A stretch of DNA of 6,159 nucleotides from Sphingobacteriales bacterium (GTDB lineage: Bacteria; Bacteroidota; Bacteroidia; Chitinophagales; Chitinophagaceae): the NCBI GenBank assembly GCA_023251215.1, contig JAHEZF010000105.1, positions 1 through 6,159 of the forward strand, given 5' to 3'. Positions within the stretch are counted from its first letter, which is position 1; each line of letters opens with the position of its first letter. The notes under the pieces are model-generated. The model did no database searches. It worked only from the letters and a program-made list of their open reading frames with translations, and was not told the origin of the DNA. Shown piece by piece: positions 1 to 6,159 of this stretch. Position numbers and translations under genes: made by a program.

Positions 1-1187
1 AGATAATATTCTTTACCTGCAATGATTACTGTGCTGATGCAATGATTATCTACACAAAGTGAAGGCAGGGAATAATCGTATGGTAAATGTTTCGTGCCGA
101 TCCATGTCATATAGGCTTCAAACCCGGCCAGTTTCAGCATTTCGGTCATCAGGTTGGCCATGCCTTTGCAATCGCCATACTTAGCCTTAAATACTTCCTG
201 GGCAGAAGCAGGAATAAACCCGGCTATGCCATCTTCAAAAGCTATGTAGCGGATATTATCCTGTACCCAGTAAAAGATTGCTTTTACTTTATCAATATCA
301 TTTGTTTTTCCTGCAATAAGCCCGGTTACTTTAGCTTTCATTTCTTCCGGCTTATTCAAACATTTTTTATACAGGTAATTGTACCAGCTATACAGGTCGC
401 CAACATCTTTAAAACCTTTTTCAGTTTTACCATCATAGTTAAAAGAACTAACCACCAATACAAGATGCGGCCATTGGTATGCGGCGCCAATCGCTTTTTC
501 TTCAGACTTCATGGCAGGTAAATTCAGCAGGCGATAAATATAAATAGTTGTATTCTTATCCTGCATTTTCTGCTTTTCTATTTTATAGCCCTTGAAATTA
601 AATTCGCGGATGTCCAGTTGCAGCCAATCGGGTACTTTAATGCGGATGATCTTTTCTTTGGTGGGAAAATAAGAGTGAAAATAAATGCTCGTCAGGTATT
701 TGCTGTCAAAATATTTTTTTTCTGACTCTACTCTTGTCACATCACCATAACCGGTGAAACCAATGTTGAAATATTTTACCCGGCTGTCATCCGAAAAAAT
801 TTCACTCGAGCTGGCAGAACGGTCAATGGCATAACCTACATTATAATTTTTTTTAACTCCGAACATACCCCGTATTTTTTCCAGTTGTTTGAAAGAAGTG
901 ATCTTGCTGAAAGAATTATAGAAATCAAAATACTGGATGCCGGCTCTTTCCCGTAAGGCCAGCAGGTTGATGCCAATATTGCGTGTGGCGGTAACCACCG
1001 GCAGCCTGTCATCACTTTTGCCTTTGTCAAAACTCAATTCTTCTTCTATTAGGGTGGCAGCTACCCGGTAATCAGGAAAGAGTTTTTTTAACCGGTTGGC
1101 TTCATAAATATCATCGTCCGACTGGGCAGGGAGCTGGCCAGGAATTATCAATAACAAAAGGACAACCAAGGCGGTAATTTTTCTCAT
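1..1187 (-). CDS. Exported transglutaminase-like protein, 3' end outside the window
   Basis: This reading frame stays open from the ATG at 1187-1185 to the window edge, giving 395 complete codons; the C-terminus is missing. The N-terminus has one basic stretch (MRK), a hydrophobic core of about 12 residues and a plausible signal peptidase I site near LPA-QS (residues 20-23), so export to the periplasm or beyond is likely. Residues about 30-290 are a beta-rich region that resembles the DUF3857-type domain usually found before transglutaminase cores in Bacteroidota; that assignment is tentative. The transglutaminase core begins near residue 302 (YWVQDNIRYIA at 306-316). It carries the catalytic Cys340 in YGDCKG and the catalytic His382 in DNHCIS. 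The catalytic Asp expected just downstream lies past the edge. Such proteins are papain-fold enzymes acting as proteases, peptide hydrolases or cross-linkers; the substrate cannot be read from sequence. The gene is divergent from korA, so it is not in the same operon. Confidence 0.85.
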   Translation of the reverse strand, partial: MRKITALVVLLLLIIPGQLPAQSDDDIYEANRLKKLFPDYRVAATLIEEELSFDKGKSDDRLPVVTATRNIGINLLALRERAGIQYFDFYNSFSKITSFKQLEKIRGMFGVKKNYNVGYAIDRSASSSEIFSDDSRVKYFNIGFTGYGDVTRVESEKKYFDSKYLTSIYFHSYFPTKEKIIRIKVPDWLQLDIREFNFKGYKIEKQKMQDKNTTIYIYRLLNLPAMKSEEKAIGAAYQWPHLVLVVSSFNYDGKTEKGFKDVGDLYSWYNYLYKKCLNKPEEMKAKVTGLIAGKTNDIDKVKAIFYWVQDNIRYIAFEDGIAGFIPASAQEVFKAKYGDCKGMANLMTEMLKLAGFEAYMTWIGTKHLPYDYSLPSLCVDNHCISTVIIAGKEYY

Positions 1188-1332
1188 ATGTGAGTAAGCA
1201 AATTAGCGTTTTCGGCGGTTTTCAGTTAAAAATGATTAAGAAAACGATGGCTTGAATAAAGATTATTGAAGAAATCGATCTATCCGTTCATCCAAGCATA
1301 ACTTGTTTTAAGTTTGCAGAACAATTCTCCGT
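1188..1332. other. Divergent intergenic region between the transglutaminase-like gene and korA
   Basis: These 145 AT-rich bases separate two divergent start codons and must hold the promoters for at least korA and probably both genes. No open frame, hairpin terminator or Shine-Dalgarno sequence stands out. On the plus strand there is an exact TAnnTTTG element close to korA. On the minus strand only imperfect matches are seen: TATGCTTG (plus coordinates 1293-1300, one mismatch, about 105 nt from the start codon) and TAATTTG near 1197-1203, which lacks one spacer base. The leftward promoter is therefore not resolved. Confidence 0.6.
1286..1316 (+). promoter_or_regulatory. Candidate Bacteroidota-type promoter for korA
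   Basis: TAAGTTTG at 1309-1316 matches the Bacteroidota -7 consensus TAnnTTTG exactly. The possible -33 element is weak: GTTC at 1286-1289 against TTTG, with 19 nt between the two boxes, which is within the usual range. Transcription would start around 1320-1323, leaving a leader of only about 10 nt before the ATG at 1333. The -7 match is seen directly; promoter activity is inferred. Confidence 0.4.
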
Positions 1333-3177
1333 ATGATACGCAAACAGGAAGTATTGCAGGATGTAGTTATCAAATTTGCCGGCGACAGTGGCGATGGTAT
1401 GCAGCTTACCGGTTCACAGTTTACCAATAACACTGCGTTACTCGGAATTGACTTGGCCACTTTCCCTGATTTCCCTGCAGAAATAAGGGCGCCGCAGGGA
1501 ACACTTCCCGGCGTAAGTGGATACCAGTTACGCTTTTCCAGCGACAGGGTCTTCACTCCCGGCGATGCCTGCGACGTGCTGGTGGCTATGAATGCTGCTG
1601 CATTGAAAACAAATCTTACTCAAATAAAAAAAGGAGGAAAGATCATTGCTAATACAGATGGTTTTGATGCAAAGAATTTACGGCTGGCCAATTATCCCGA
1701 AGGAGAGAATCCGCTGGAAGATGGTTCGCTGGATAATTATGAAGTAATAAAAATGGAGGTCACTAAGATGACCCGTGAAGCGCTGAAAGAATTTACAATG
1801 GGTATGAAGGAAAAAGACCGGGCCAAAAATATGTTTGTGCTTGGGTTTTTGTACTGGATGTACAACCGTGACATGGACAACACGATCAGTTTTCTGAAGG
1901 AAAAATTTGGTAAGAAAGATGAAATACTGAACAGCAATGCCAAGGCGCTGCAAGCGGGATATAATTATGGCGATACCACTGAAACTTTCACCACCACTTA
2001 TAAAGTGGAAAAAGCTAAGATGGAACCCGGCAGTTACCGTTCCATCATGGGCAACCAGGCATTGGCCTATGGATTGATTGCTGCTTCGCAAAAAAGCGGC
2101 TTGCCCTTATACCTCGGTTCTTATCCTATTACCCCAGCATCCGACATTCTGCATGAACTGGCAAGACATAAAAATTTTGGCGTCCGCACTTTCCAGGCCG
2201 AAGATGAAATTGCCGCCATCACTTCTGCCATTGGTGCTGCTTATGGAGGGGCTTTGGGAGTAACGGCTACTTCAGGCCCGGGCATGGCATTGAAAGCAGA
2301 AGCAATGGGTTTGGCAGTAATGCTGGAGATACCATTATTAATATGCGATATACAAAGAGGCGGGCCATCAACGGGACTACCAACGAAAACAGAACAGAGC
2401 GATCTGCTGCAGGCATATTATGGCAGAAACGGTGAATGTCCGATGCCGGTGCTCTCAGCATCTACTCCTGCGGATTGTTTTGATGCGGTATATGAAGCCG
2501 TACGTATTGCGGTGCAGCACATGACACCGGTTATTTTTTTAAGCGATGGCTATATTGCTAATGGAGCCGAGCCATGGAAATTTCCTGCATCCGCTGACTT
2601 AGCAGAAATAAAAGTGAGCTTCAAAGAAGGATTGGATCAAGGCGAAGAAGTGTTGTTGCCATATAAAAGAGATGAAAAATTAGTTCGCTCATGGGCTATT
2701 CCCGGCACATCGGGCCTGGAACACCGCATCGGTGGTTTGGAAAAACAGGATGTAACGGGTAATGTGAGCTATGATCCGGATAATCATCAGCACATGGTGA
2801 AAATAAGACAAGCTAAAGTGGACAAGATCGCTGATCATATTCCTGAACAGAAATTAGACAGCGGACCGGCGAAAGGAAAGGTATTGCTATTAGGATGGGG
2901 CTCAACCTATGGTGCCATCAAATCAGCCGTTGCCGAATTGCAGGCCAAGGGTCATGCGGTAAGTCATGCACATCTTCGATATGTTCGTCCTTTCCCCAAA
3001 AATCTTGGCGACATTATCAAGAACTTTGAAACAGTGCTGATCCCGGAAATTAATAACGGCCAACTTATCAAAATAATCCGTGATGTTTATTTTGTGGATG
3101 CAAAAGGATATAACAAGATCATGGGTGTGCCAATTACAAAGGGAGAATTGGTGGAGGAGATCAAAAAATTCTTATGA
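1333..3177 (+). CDS. korA: 2-oxoglutarate (2-oxoacid):ferredoxin oxidoreductase, fused gamma-alpha subunit
   Basis: This 614-residue protein has the usual length and order of the fused KorA type: an N-terminal gamma domain (about 10-200), the alpha pyrimidine-binding domain (about 235-430) and a C-terminal transketolase-like domain (about 510-614). The enzyme oxidatively decarboxylates a 2-oxoacid, typically 2-oxoglutarate, with CoA to give the acyl-CoA, CO2 and reduced ferredoxin in the cytoplasm. Visible motifs are GDSGDG (17-22) in the gamma domain, YPITPAS from Tyr264, QAEDE (288-292), ATSGPG (312-317), and RGGPSTGLPT (342-351) followed by EQSDL. The C-terminal domain has GWGSTYG (521-527) and PEINNGQL (571-578). 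No ferredoxin-type cysteine cluster is present, as expected, because the iron-sulfur cluster and the thiamine diphosphate anchor sit in the beta subunit. That beta gene (korB) is normally next to korA, but here the next gene is convergent. The ATG at 1333 is kept because the conserved gamma-domain sequence starts a few residues later; there is no ribosome-binding site. Specificity for 2-oxoglutarate over other 2-oxoacids is a family-level inference. Confidence 0.93.
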   Translation: MIRKQEVLQDVVIKFAGDSGDGMQLTGSQFTNNTALLGIDLATFPDFPAEIRAPQGTLPGVSGYQLRFSSDRVFTPGDACDVLVAMNAAALKTNLTQIKKGGKIIANTDGFDAKNLRLANYPEGENPLEDGSLDNYEVIKMEVTKMTREALKEFTMGMKEKDRAKNMFVLGFLYWMYNRDMDNTISFLKEKFGKKDEILNSNAKALQAGYNYGDTTETFTTTYKVEKAKMEPGSYRSIMGNQALAYGLIAASQKSGLPLYLGSYPITPASDILHELARHKNFGVRTFQAEDEIAAITSAIGAAYGGALGVTATSGPGMALKAEAMGLAVMLEIPLLICDIQRGGPSTGLPTKTEQSDLLQAYYGRNGECPMPVLSASTPADCFDAVYEAVRIAVQHMTPVIFLSDGYIANGAEPWKFPASADLAEIKVSFKEGLDQGEEVLLPYKRDEKLVRSWAIPGTSGLEHRIGGLEKQDVTGNVSYDPDNHQHMVKIRQAKVDKIADHIPEQKLDSGPAKGKVLLLGWGSTYGAIKSAVAELQAKGHAVSHAHLRYVRPFPKNLGDIIKNFETVLIPEINNGQLIKIIRDVYFVDAKGYNKIMGVPITKGELVEEIKKFL

Positions 3178-3192
3178 CCCGCTCTGTTACCA
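3178..3192. other. Very short convergent gap without a terminator
   Basis: The stop codon of korA (TGA, 3175-3177) and that of the opposing HD-PycTM gene (TGA on the minus strand, 3195-3193) are only 15 nt apart. The gap has no inverted repeat or T-run, so no intrinsic terminator is visible between the two convergent transcripts. Each transcript probably runs into the 3' end of the other gene or ends by another mechanism. Confidence 0.7.
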
Positions 3193-4449
3193 TCATCCCT
3201 GCGAGTAAGCAAAGCCGGGTTCAGGCAGAATAAAAGATAACGCAAAGGCTAGCATGGAAATGATAATACCGAACATGAAAATAGTGTAGGAGATGCGCAG
3301 GAGCCGGTATTTCCTGGCCAACACTACTCCCAGAAAATAATTATCCTTGATCATACTGCTGTATAAATACTGTTTGTCATTCAGCATTTCCTGCATGGCC
3401 CAGTCGTAGTCAACGAGCGACATCCGGAAAAAATTTCCGAAGAACAAAAGATTGGTTTTTTTGTTCTGGATATCTTCCCGTGTGAATTTGCCGGTAGTTA
3501 TATTGGGCCTTGTGGCAAGGATGGAAAAAACAATGGCGCCAACACAAACCGACACAAGAATAACGGTGGGTATAATCAGGTTGGTATGTTCTTCCAGTTG
3601 CCTTCCCAGTACAGAGATTACGATAGAAAGAATGATCGAATTGACTGAGATGATAATATTGGCTTTGTTGTCGGCCATGTTGCTGAGGTTGGACTGGTTG
3701 GATGCCATGATCCGGAAAACTGCGGTTGCTTCTCTTTCTGTTTTTTCTGCTTTTTCACCTTTCTTGGCATCGGCATCTTTTTTTACCTGTTCAGAAAACT
3801 CACCAAGAATAGTGTCTGGTGTTTTTTCTTTTTTTCTTTTTTTCCCATCGCCTTCATGGTCTTTCAGTTCTTCCAGGTTTTTTTCTTTTACAGGTTGCAG
3901 TTTGCGGCGTCCATAATCGGTGAAATATTTATGGCTTTCAAGGAAACTAATATTCATCTTACGCCATTGCTTTTTGGAAATATCCTGTTTGGAAAAACCG
4001 GTAAGCTCCTGCCGCAAAAGTTTATTCTTATTCTTAAATTCATCAGTACCCAGGTGAAAGAGGTCAGCGTCGCAAAGTATTTGTTCAATAAGATTTTTTG
4101 GTGATTGAGGCAATTTGGTTGCTTCAATGCAGGAAACCACTTTTTGAATAAATGCAGGATCAGCATTGTTTTCCTGCAAAAAGTTGCTGGCAAGGCGAAT
4201 GCTGACGTCTTCGTGCCCATGAGCTTCGCCGCTACTGAAACCGGTGTCATGAAACCAGGCGGCTATATACAGCGCCAGGCGGTCTTCATCGCCAAGCTGG
4301 TAGTATTCCGCCATTTCCTCGCCGGCCATTACTACCCCCTGGGTATGATCAAGATTATGAAACCTGATGCTTTTATTAACTTTATTCAGGAAAAGGCCAG
4401 ATACAAATGTGCGGGCATTTGCTAAAAGCTGTGATTGATTTTCGGTCAT
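3193..4449 (-). CDS. HD-domain phosphohydrolase fused to a PycTM-like membrane effector domain
   Basis: This 418-residue protein has three parts. Residues about 10-180 are an HD-superfamily domain with the metal-binding set apparently intact: FHNLDH (30-35), WFHDTGF with His67-Asp68, HGHED (77-81) and CDAD (126-129). Residues about 183-240 are a Lys/Glu-rich, probably flexible or coiled linker. The C-terminal part, about 243-408, starts with a helix containing ADNKAN (259-264), continues into two hydrophobic segments (about 265-282 and 291-311), an intervening cytoplasmic-type region with LLFFGNFF (334-341), and a third membrane segment (about 387-408). This arrangement resembles the PycTM domain of Pycsar effectors, membrane proteins thought to damage the inner membrane when a cyclase makes cCMP or cUMP after phage infection. 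HD domains often cleave phosphoester bonds of nucleotides, so the HD part may degrade or sense a nucleotide signal; this is inference. No signal peptide is seen and the HD part is predicted cytoplasmic. No cyclase gene is present in the window. The ATG at 4449 is favoured because the HD motif begins only 30 residues later. Confidence 0.85.
   Translation of the reverse strand: MTENQSQLLANARTFVSGLFLNKVNKSIRFHNLDHTQGVVMAGEEMAEYYQLGDEDRLALYIAAWFHDTGFSSGEAHGHEDVSIRLASNFLQENNADPAFIQKVVSCIEATKLPQSPKNLIEQILCDADLFHLGTDEFKNKNKLLRQELTGFSKQDISKKQWRKMNISFLESHKYFTDYGRRKLQPVKEKNLEELKDHEGDGKKRKKEKTPDTILGEFSEQVKKDADAKKGEKAEKTEREATAVFRIMASNQSNLSNMADNKANIIISVNSIILSIVISVLGRQLEEHTNLIIPTVILVSVCVGAIVFSILATRPNITTGKFTREDIQNKKTNLLFFGNFFRMSLVDYDWAMQEMLNDKQYLYSSMIKDNYFLGVVLARKYRLLRISYTIFMFGIIISMLAFALSFILPEPGFAYSQG
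3778..3843 (-). repeat. Cluster of A6-A7 runs in the linker of the HD-PycTM gene
   Basis: On the coding (minus) strand there are three closely spaced A-runs (A7 at 3843-3837, A7 at 3835-3829, A6 at 3827-3822) and another A7 at 3784-3778. They encode Lys-rich residues 203-209 and 222-224 of the linker between the HD and membrane parts. Losing one A in the first cluster would bring a stop at codon 222, and gaining one would bring a stop at codon 217, both before the first membrane segment. The runs and stops are read directly; slippage in the cell is not shown. Confidence 0.6.
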
Positions 4450-4482
4450 ATTTAATAATTACACATGATAAATTTAAACAAA
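4450..4482 (-). promoter_or_regulatory. Possible promoter of the HD-PycTM gene overlapping the divergent gene's start
   Basis: The two divergent start codons (4449 minus, 4465 plus) are separated by 15 AT-rich bases. On the minus strand TTTG (plus coordinates 4482-4479) lies 17 nt before TAATTATT (4461-4454), a partial match to TAnnTTTG. This pair would give an almost leaderless transcript beginning at or next to the ATG. The -33 element falls inside the first codons of the lipoprotein gene. The match is weak and could be chance in AT-rich DNA. No convincing plus-strand element was found for the lipoprotein gene. Confidence 0.2.
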
Positions 4483-6150
4483 AACATCAGAAGGCGGATT
4501 TTATCTGCGCATTTTTTGAACTGGGGCTTCAGGATAATTACAATCCTTGTGCTCGTATCATCATGCAAGCGGAAAATGGTTGTCCTTAAATCGCCGCCCG
4601 GCTATAATTTTTCAGCGTATGAATCTAAAAATCTTGACTTGGATCTGAGGCAGATATCCGGCATTGTCTGGGACAAAAAAAGAGAACAGTTCATTGCAGA
4701 GCAGGATGATGTTGGTAAAATATATATGCTTGATAAAGAATCCAAGAATATCGTTGCCCCCTCTCCCTACACATTTGCTGAAAAAGGCGATTATGAAGAT
4801 ATTGCTTTGGCGGACAGCATTCCATATATATTGAGGAGTGACGGAACGATCTTTAAATATAGCAGCAATGGTTTAAAAAGCCCCTCAGGAACTGAGATCG
4901 GTAAATTAGAATTGCAGGGGAGCAACGAATTTGAATCTATGTATTATGATCCAGGGCGGAAAGCACTGGTGATTATTTGCAAGAATTGTGCTATAGACAG
5001 CGGAAATAAGGTAAGCGCATTTGCCTACTTTATTGACTCCATTGGATTTGACCCAAAACCTATTTACCAGATAGATATCGGGGCTGTTCAAAAATTGGCT
5101 CCTAAAAAAACTTCAAGATTTCAACCCTCTGCCGCCGCCATTCATTCTAAACAGCAAAAATTATATATTTTATCTTCTTTAAGCAGGCAGTTGGTAATAA
5201 GCGATCTCAACGGGAAGGTAGAAGGGGTTTATTTGCTGACACCAAAAATGTTTCCACAACCGGAGGGTATTTGTTTTAAAGGGGATGGCACTATGTACAT
5301 AAGCAATGAAGGCGGTAACGGAAAAGCCACTCTTTTACGATTTAACTATACAGATAATAACAGCAAAAATAATTCTACCCAGGGAAATAAAAAGGCTTAT
5401 GATCTTTCTAAACCCGATGAAAAAATGGAATTAGGAAAACACCTGCATGAAATATCGGGAATGTCTTGGATACCCGATAAAAATGTATTACTGGCAGAGA
5501 ATGATGAAAAAGGTAACATTTTTATGGTGGACTTTAAAAATAAAAAAGATGATTTTAAAAAGATAAAATTTGGCGGTAAGGAAGACTATGAAGACATTGT
5601 TCATACGGACACGGCTGATTATCTCCTGGTAAGCACCGGAACCATTTTACAGGTAATGATAAAAGACAGTTTGGTATCCGGAACCAAAGAGTATAGCCTT
5701 GGTAAAAAAGGAAAGAACGAATTTGAAACTATGTATCTTGATTCTACCAGCCATTCGCTCATTATGCTCTGCAAGCAATGTGCCCATGAAAAAGAAACAA
5801 TGCGTTCTGCTTACCGGTTTGATCTTACAACTCACCGGTTTTCTGCCGAACCGGTTTATACTATTGACATTGCCGCCATCCGGCAAATTTTAAATGATGA
5901 AACAGCAGATTTCAAACCTTCGGCGGCAGCTGTCAGCCCGATTACCGGGAAATTGTTTATTGTGGCTTCTGTTGGCAAACTGCTTGTTATTGCTGACAAC
6001 AAAGGAAATGTGGAGCAGGTATTCCGGCTCGACCCGGCGCTCTTTAATCAACCCGAAGGATTAACATTTGCTCCTAATGGCGACCTCTATATTTCAAATG
6101 AAGGAGGTGAAGGAATTGCCACTATTTTAAAGTTCGGATTTAAACAGTAA
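4465..6150 (+). CDS. Lipoprotein with two tandem SdiA-regulated (YjiK-like) domains
   Basis: This 561-residue protein starts with a basic N-region, a short hydrophobic stretch (24-33) and a lipobox VSSC ending at Cys34, so it is probably a lipidated envelope protein. The residues after Cys34 (KRK) are basic rather than acidic, which does not favour the known surface-export signals of Bacteroidota; a periplasm-facing location is the safer inference. The mature part holds two homologous domains, about 61-296 and 327-559, joined by an Asn/Lys-rich linker. Both contain EISG/QISG, DYEDI (109-113 and 374-378), NEFE.MY (154-160 and 418-424), CK.CA (172-176 and 436-440), QPEG (265-268 and 529-532) and YISNEGG, at a period of about 265 residues. 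This pattern fits the SdiA-regulated family of beta-propeller-like proteins, whose biochemical role is not established. The ATG at 4465 gives a long 23-residue N-region; a TTG at 4516 (codon 18) would give a more usual signal peptide and is a possible alternative start. Divergent from the HD-PycTM gene by 15 nt. Confidence 0.85.
   Translation: MINLNKNIRRRILSAHFLNWGFRIITILVLVSSCKRKMVVLKSPPGYNFSAYESKNLDLDLRQISGIVWDKKREQFIAEQDDVGKIYMLDKESKNIVAPSPYTFAEKGDYEDIALADSIPYILRSDGTIFKYSSNGLKSPSGTEIGKLELQGSNEFESMYYDPGRKALVIICKNCAIDSGNKVSAFAYFIDSIGFDPKPIYQIDIGAVQKLAPKKTSRFQPSAAAIHSKQQKLYILSSLSRQLVISDLNGKVEGVYLLTPKMFPQPEGICFKGDGTMYISNEGGNGKATLLRFNYTDNNSKNNSTQGNKKAYDLSKPDEKMELGKHLHEISGMSWIPDKNVLLAENDEKGNIFMVDFKNKKDDFKKIKFGGKEDYEDIVHTDTADYLLVSTGTILQVMIKDSLVSGTKEYSLGKKGKNEFETMYLDSTSHSLIMLCKQCAHEKETMRSAYRFDLTTHRFSAEPVYTIDIAAIRQILNDETADFKPSAAAVSPITGKLFIVASVGKLLVIADNKGNVEQVFRLDPALFNQPEGLTFAPNGDLYISNEGGEGIATILKFGFKQ
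4645..5352 (+). repeat. First copy of the duplicated domain in the lipoprotein
   Basis: This segment encodes residues about 61-296, the first SdiA-regulated-type domain. It matches the second copy at the protein level along its whole length (landmarks ISG, DYEDI, NEFE.MY, CxxC, FQPSAAA, QPEG, SNEGG in the same order), while the DNA is well diverged. This points to an old internal duplication. Confidence 0.85.
5443..6141 (+). repeat. Second copy of the duplicated domain in the lipoprotein
   Basis: This segment encodes residues about 327-559. It keeps all landmark motifs of the first copy, including the CxxC pair (Cys436, Cys439) and the closing SNEGGEG motif, and ends two residues before the stop. 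Both copies look complete, so neither appears to be decaying. Confidence 0.85.
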
Positions 6151-6159
6151 CTTTTACAC

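Noticed and set aside
87..521. Plus-strand open frame of 144 codons
   Set aside because: It lies opposite the transglutaminase-like coding sequence, which has a signal peptide and catalytic Cys and His motifs. The antisense translation is rich in Phe, Ile and His and shows no recognisable domain.
1188..1332. A small RNA or riboswitch between the divergent genes
   Set aside because: No stable hairpin pattern, T-run terminator or known riboswitch core could be recognised by eye in this short AT-rich region.
1678..2091. Minus-strand open frame of 137 codons inside korA
   Set aside because: It is fully antisense to conserved korA sequence, with no recognisable motif.
3452..3916. Plus-strand open frame of 154 codons with hydrophobic, Phe/Ser-rich stretches
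   Set aside because: It is antisense to the HD-PycTM gene; the Phe/Ser-rich part simply reflects the A-rich Lys/Glu linker codons read on the other strand.
3954..4250. Minus-strand frame of 98 codons overlapping the HD domain in another frame
   Set aside because: It overlaps the HD motif region on the same strand and has no domain of its own. It is not the frame reached by a one-base slip at the A-runs, which lie downstream of it.
3193..6150. A complete Pycsar operon (cyclase plus effector)
   Set aside because: The gene next to the effector-like gene encodes a secreted lipoprotein with SdiA-regulated-type domains. It has no cyclase catalytic motifs, so only an effector-like gene is present.

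Overview
The window looks like chromosomal DNA from a member of the Bacteroidota, probably of the Chitinophagaceae type. The reasons are a moderate GC content, no Shine-Dalgarno sequences before the start codons, a TAnnTTTG-type promoter element, a fused gamma-alpha 2-oxoacid:ferredoxin oxidoreductase subunit, and a lipoprotein with tandem SdiA-regulated-type domains. The family-level placement is an inference. I see no RNA genes, insertion sequences, CRISPR arrays or long DNA repeats.

Layout: (1) 1-1187, minus strand: an exported transglutaminase-like protein, cut off by the left edge just after its catalytic His. (2) 1188-1332: a 145-nt divergent intergenic region with a good -7 promoter element for the rightward gene. 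(3) 1333-3177, plus: the alpha (gamma-alpha fused) subunit of a 2-oxoglutarate/2-oxoacid:ferredoxin oxidoreductase (korA). The expected beta-subunit gene is not beside it. (4) 3193-4449, minus: an HD-domain phosphohydrolase fused through a long charged linker to a C-terminal three-helix membrane module resembling the Pycsar effector domain (PycTM). No nucleotide cyclase lies beside it in the window. (5) 4465-6150, plus: a lipoprotein made of two clearly homologous SdiA-regulated/YjiK-like domains, each with a CxxC motif. The window ends nine bases after its stop codon.

The four genes do not form one operon; their directions alternate (minus, plus, minus, plus). The HD-PycTM gene is packed tightly, with 15 nt between its stop and the korA stop, and 15 nt between its start codon and the divergent start of the lipoprotein gene. 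Regulatory sequences for either of the last two genes must therefore overlap coding DNA of the other. The strongest candidate for an unusual system is the HD-PycTM fusion: a putative immune-type membrane effector carrying its own putative phosphohydrolase, with A-runs in the linker where one-base slippage would release a soluble HD protein. Membership of a defence system is an inference from domain similarity.
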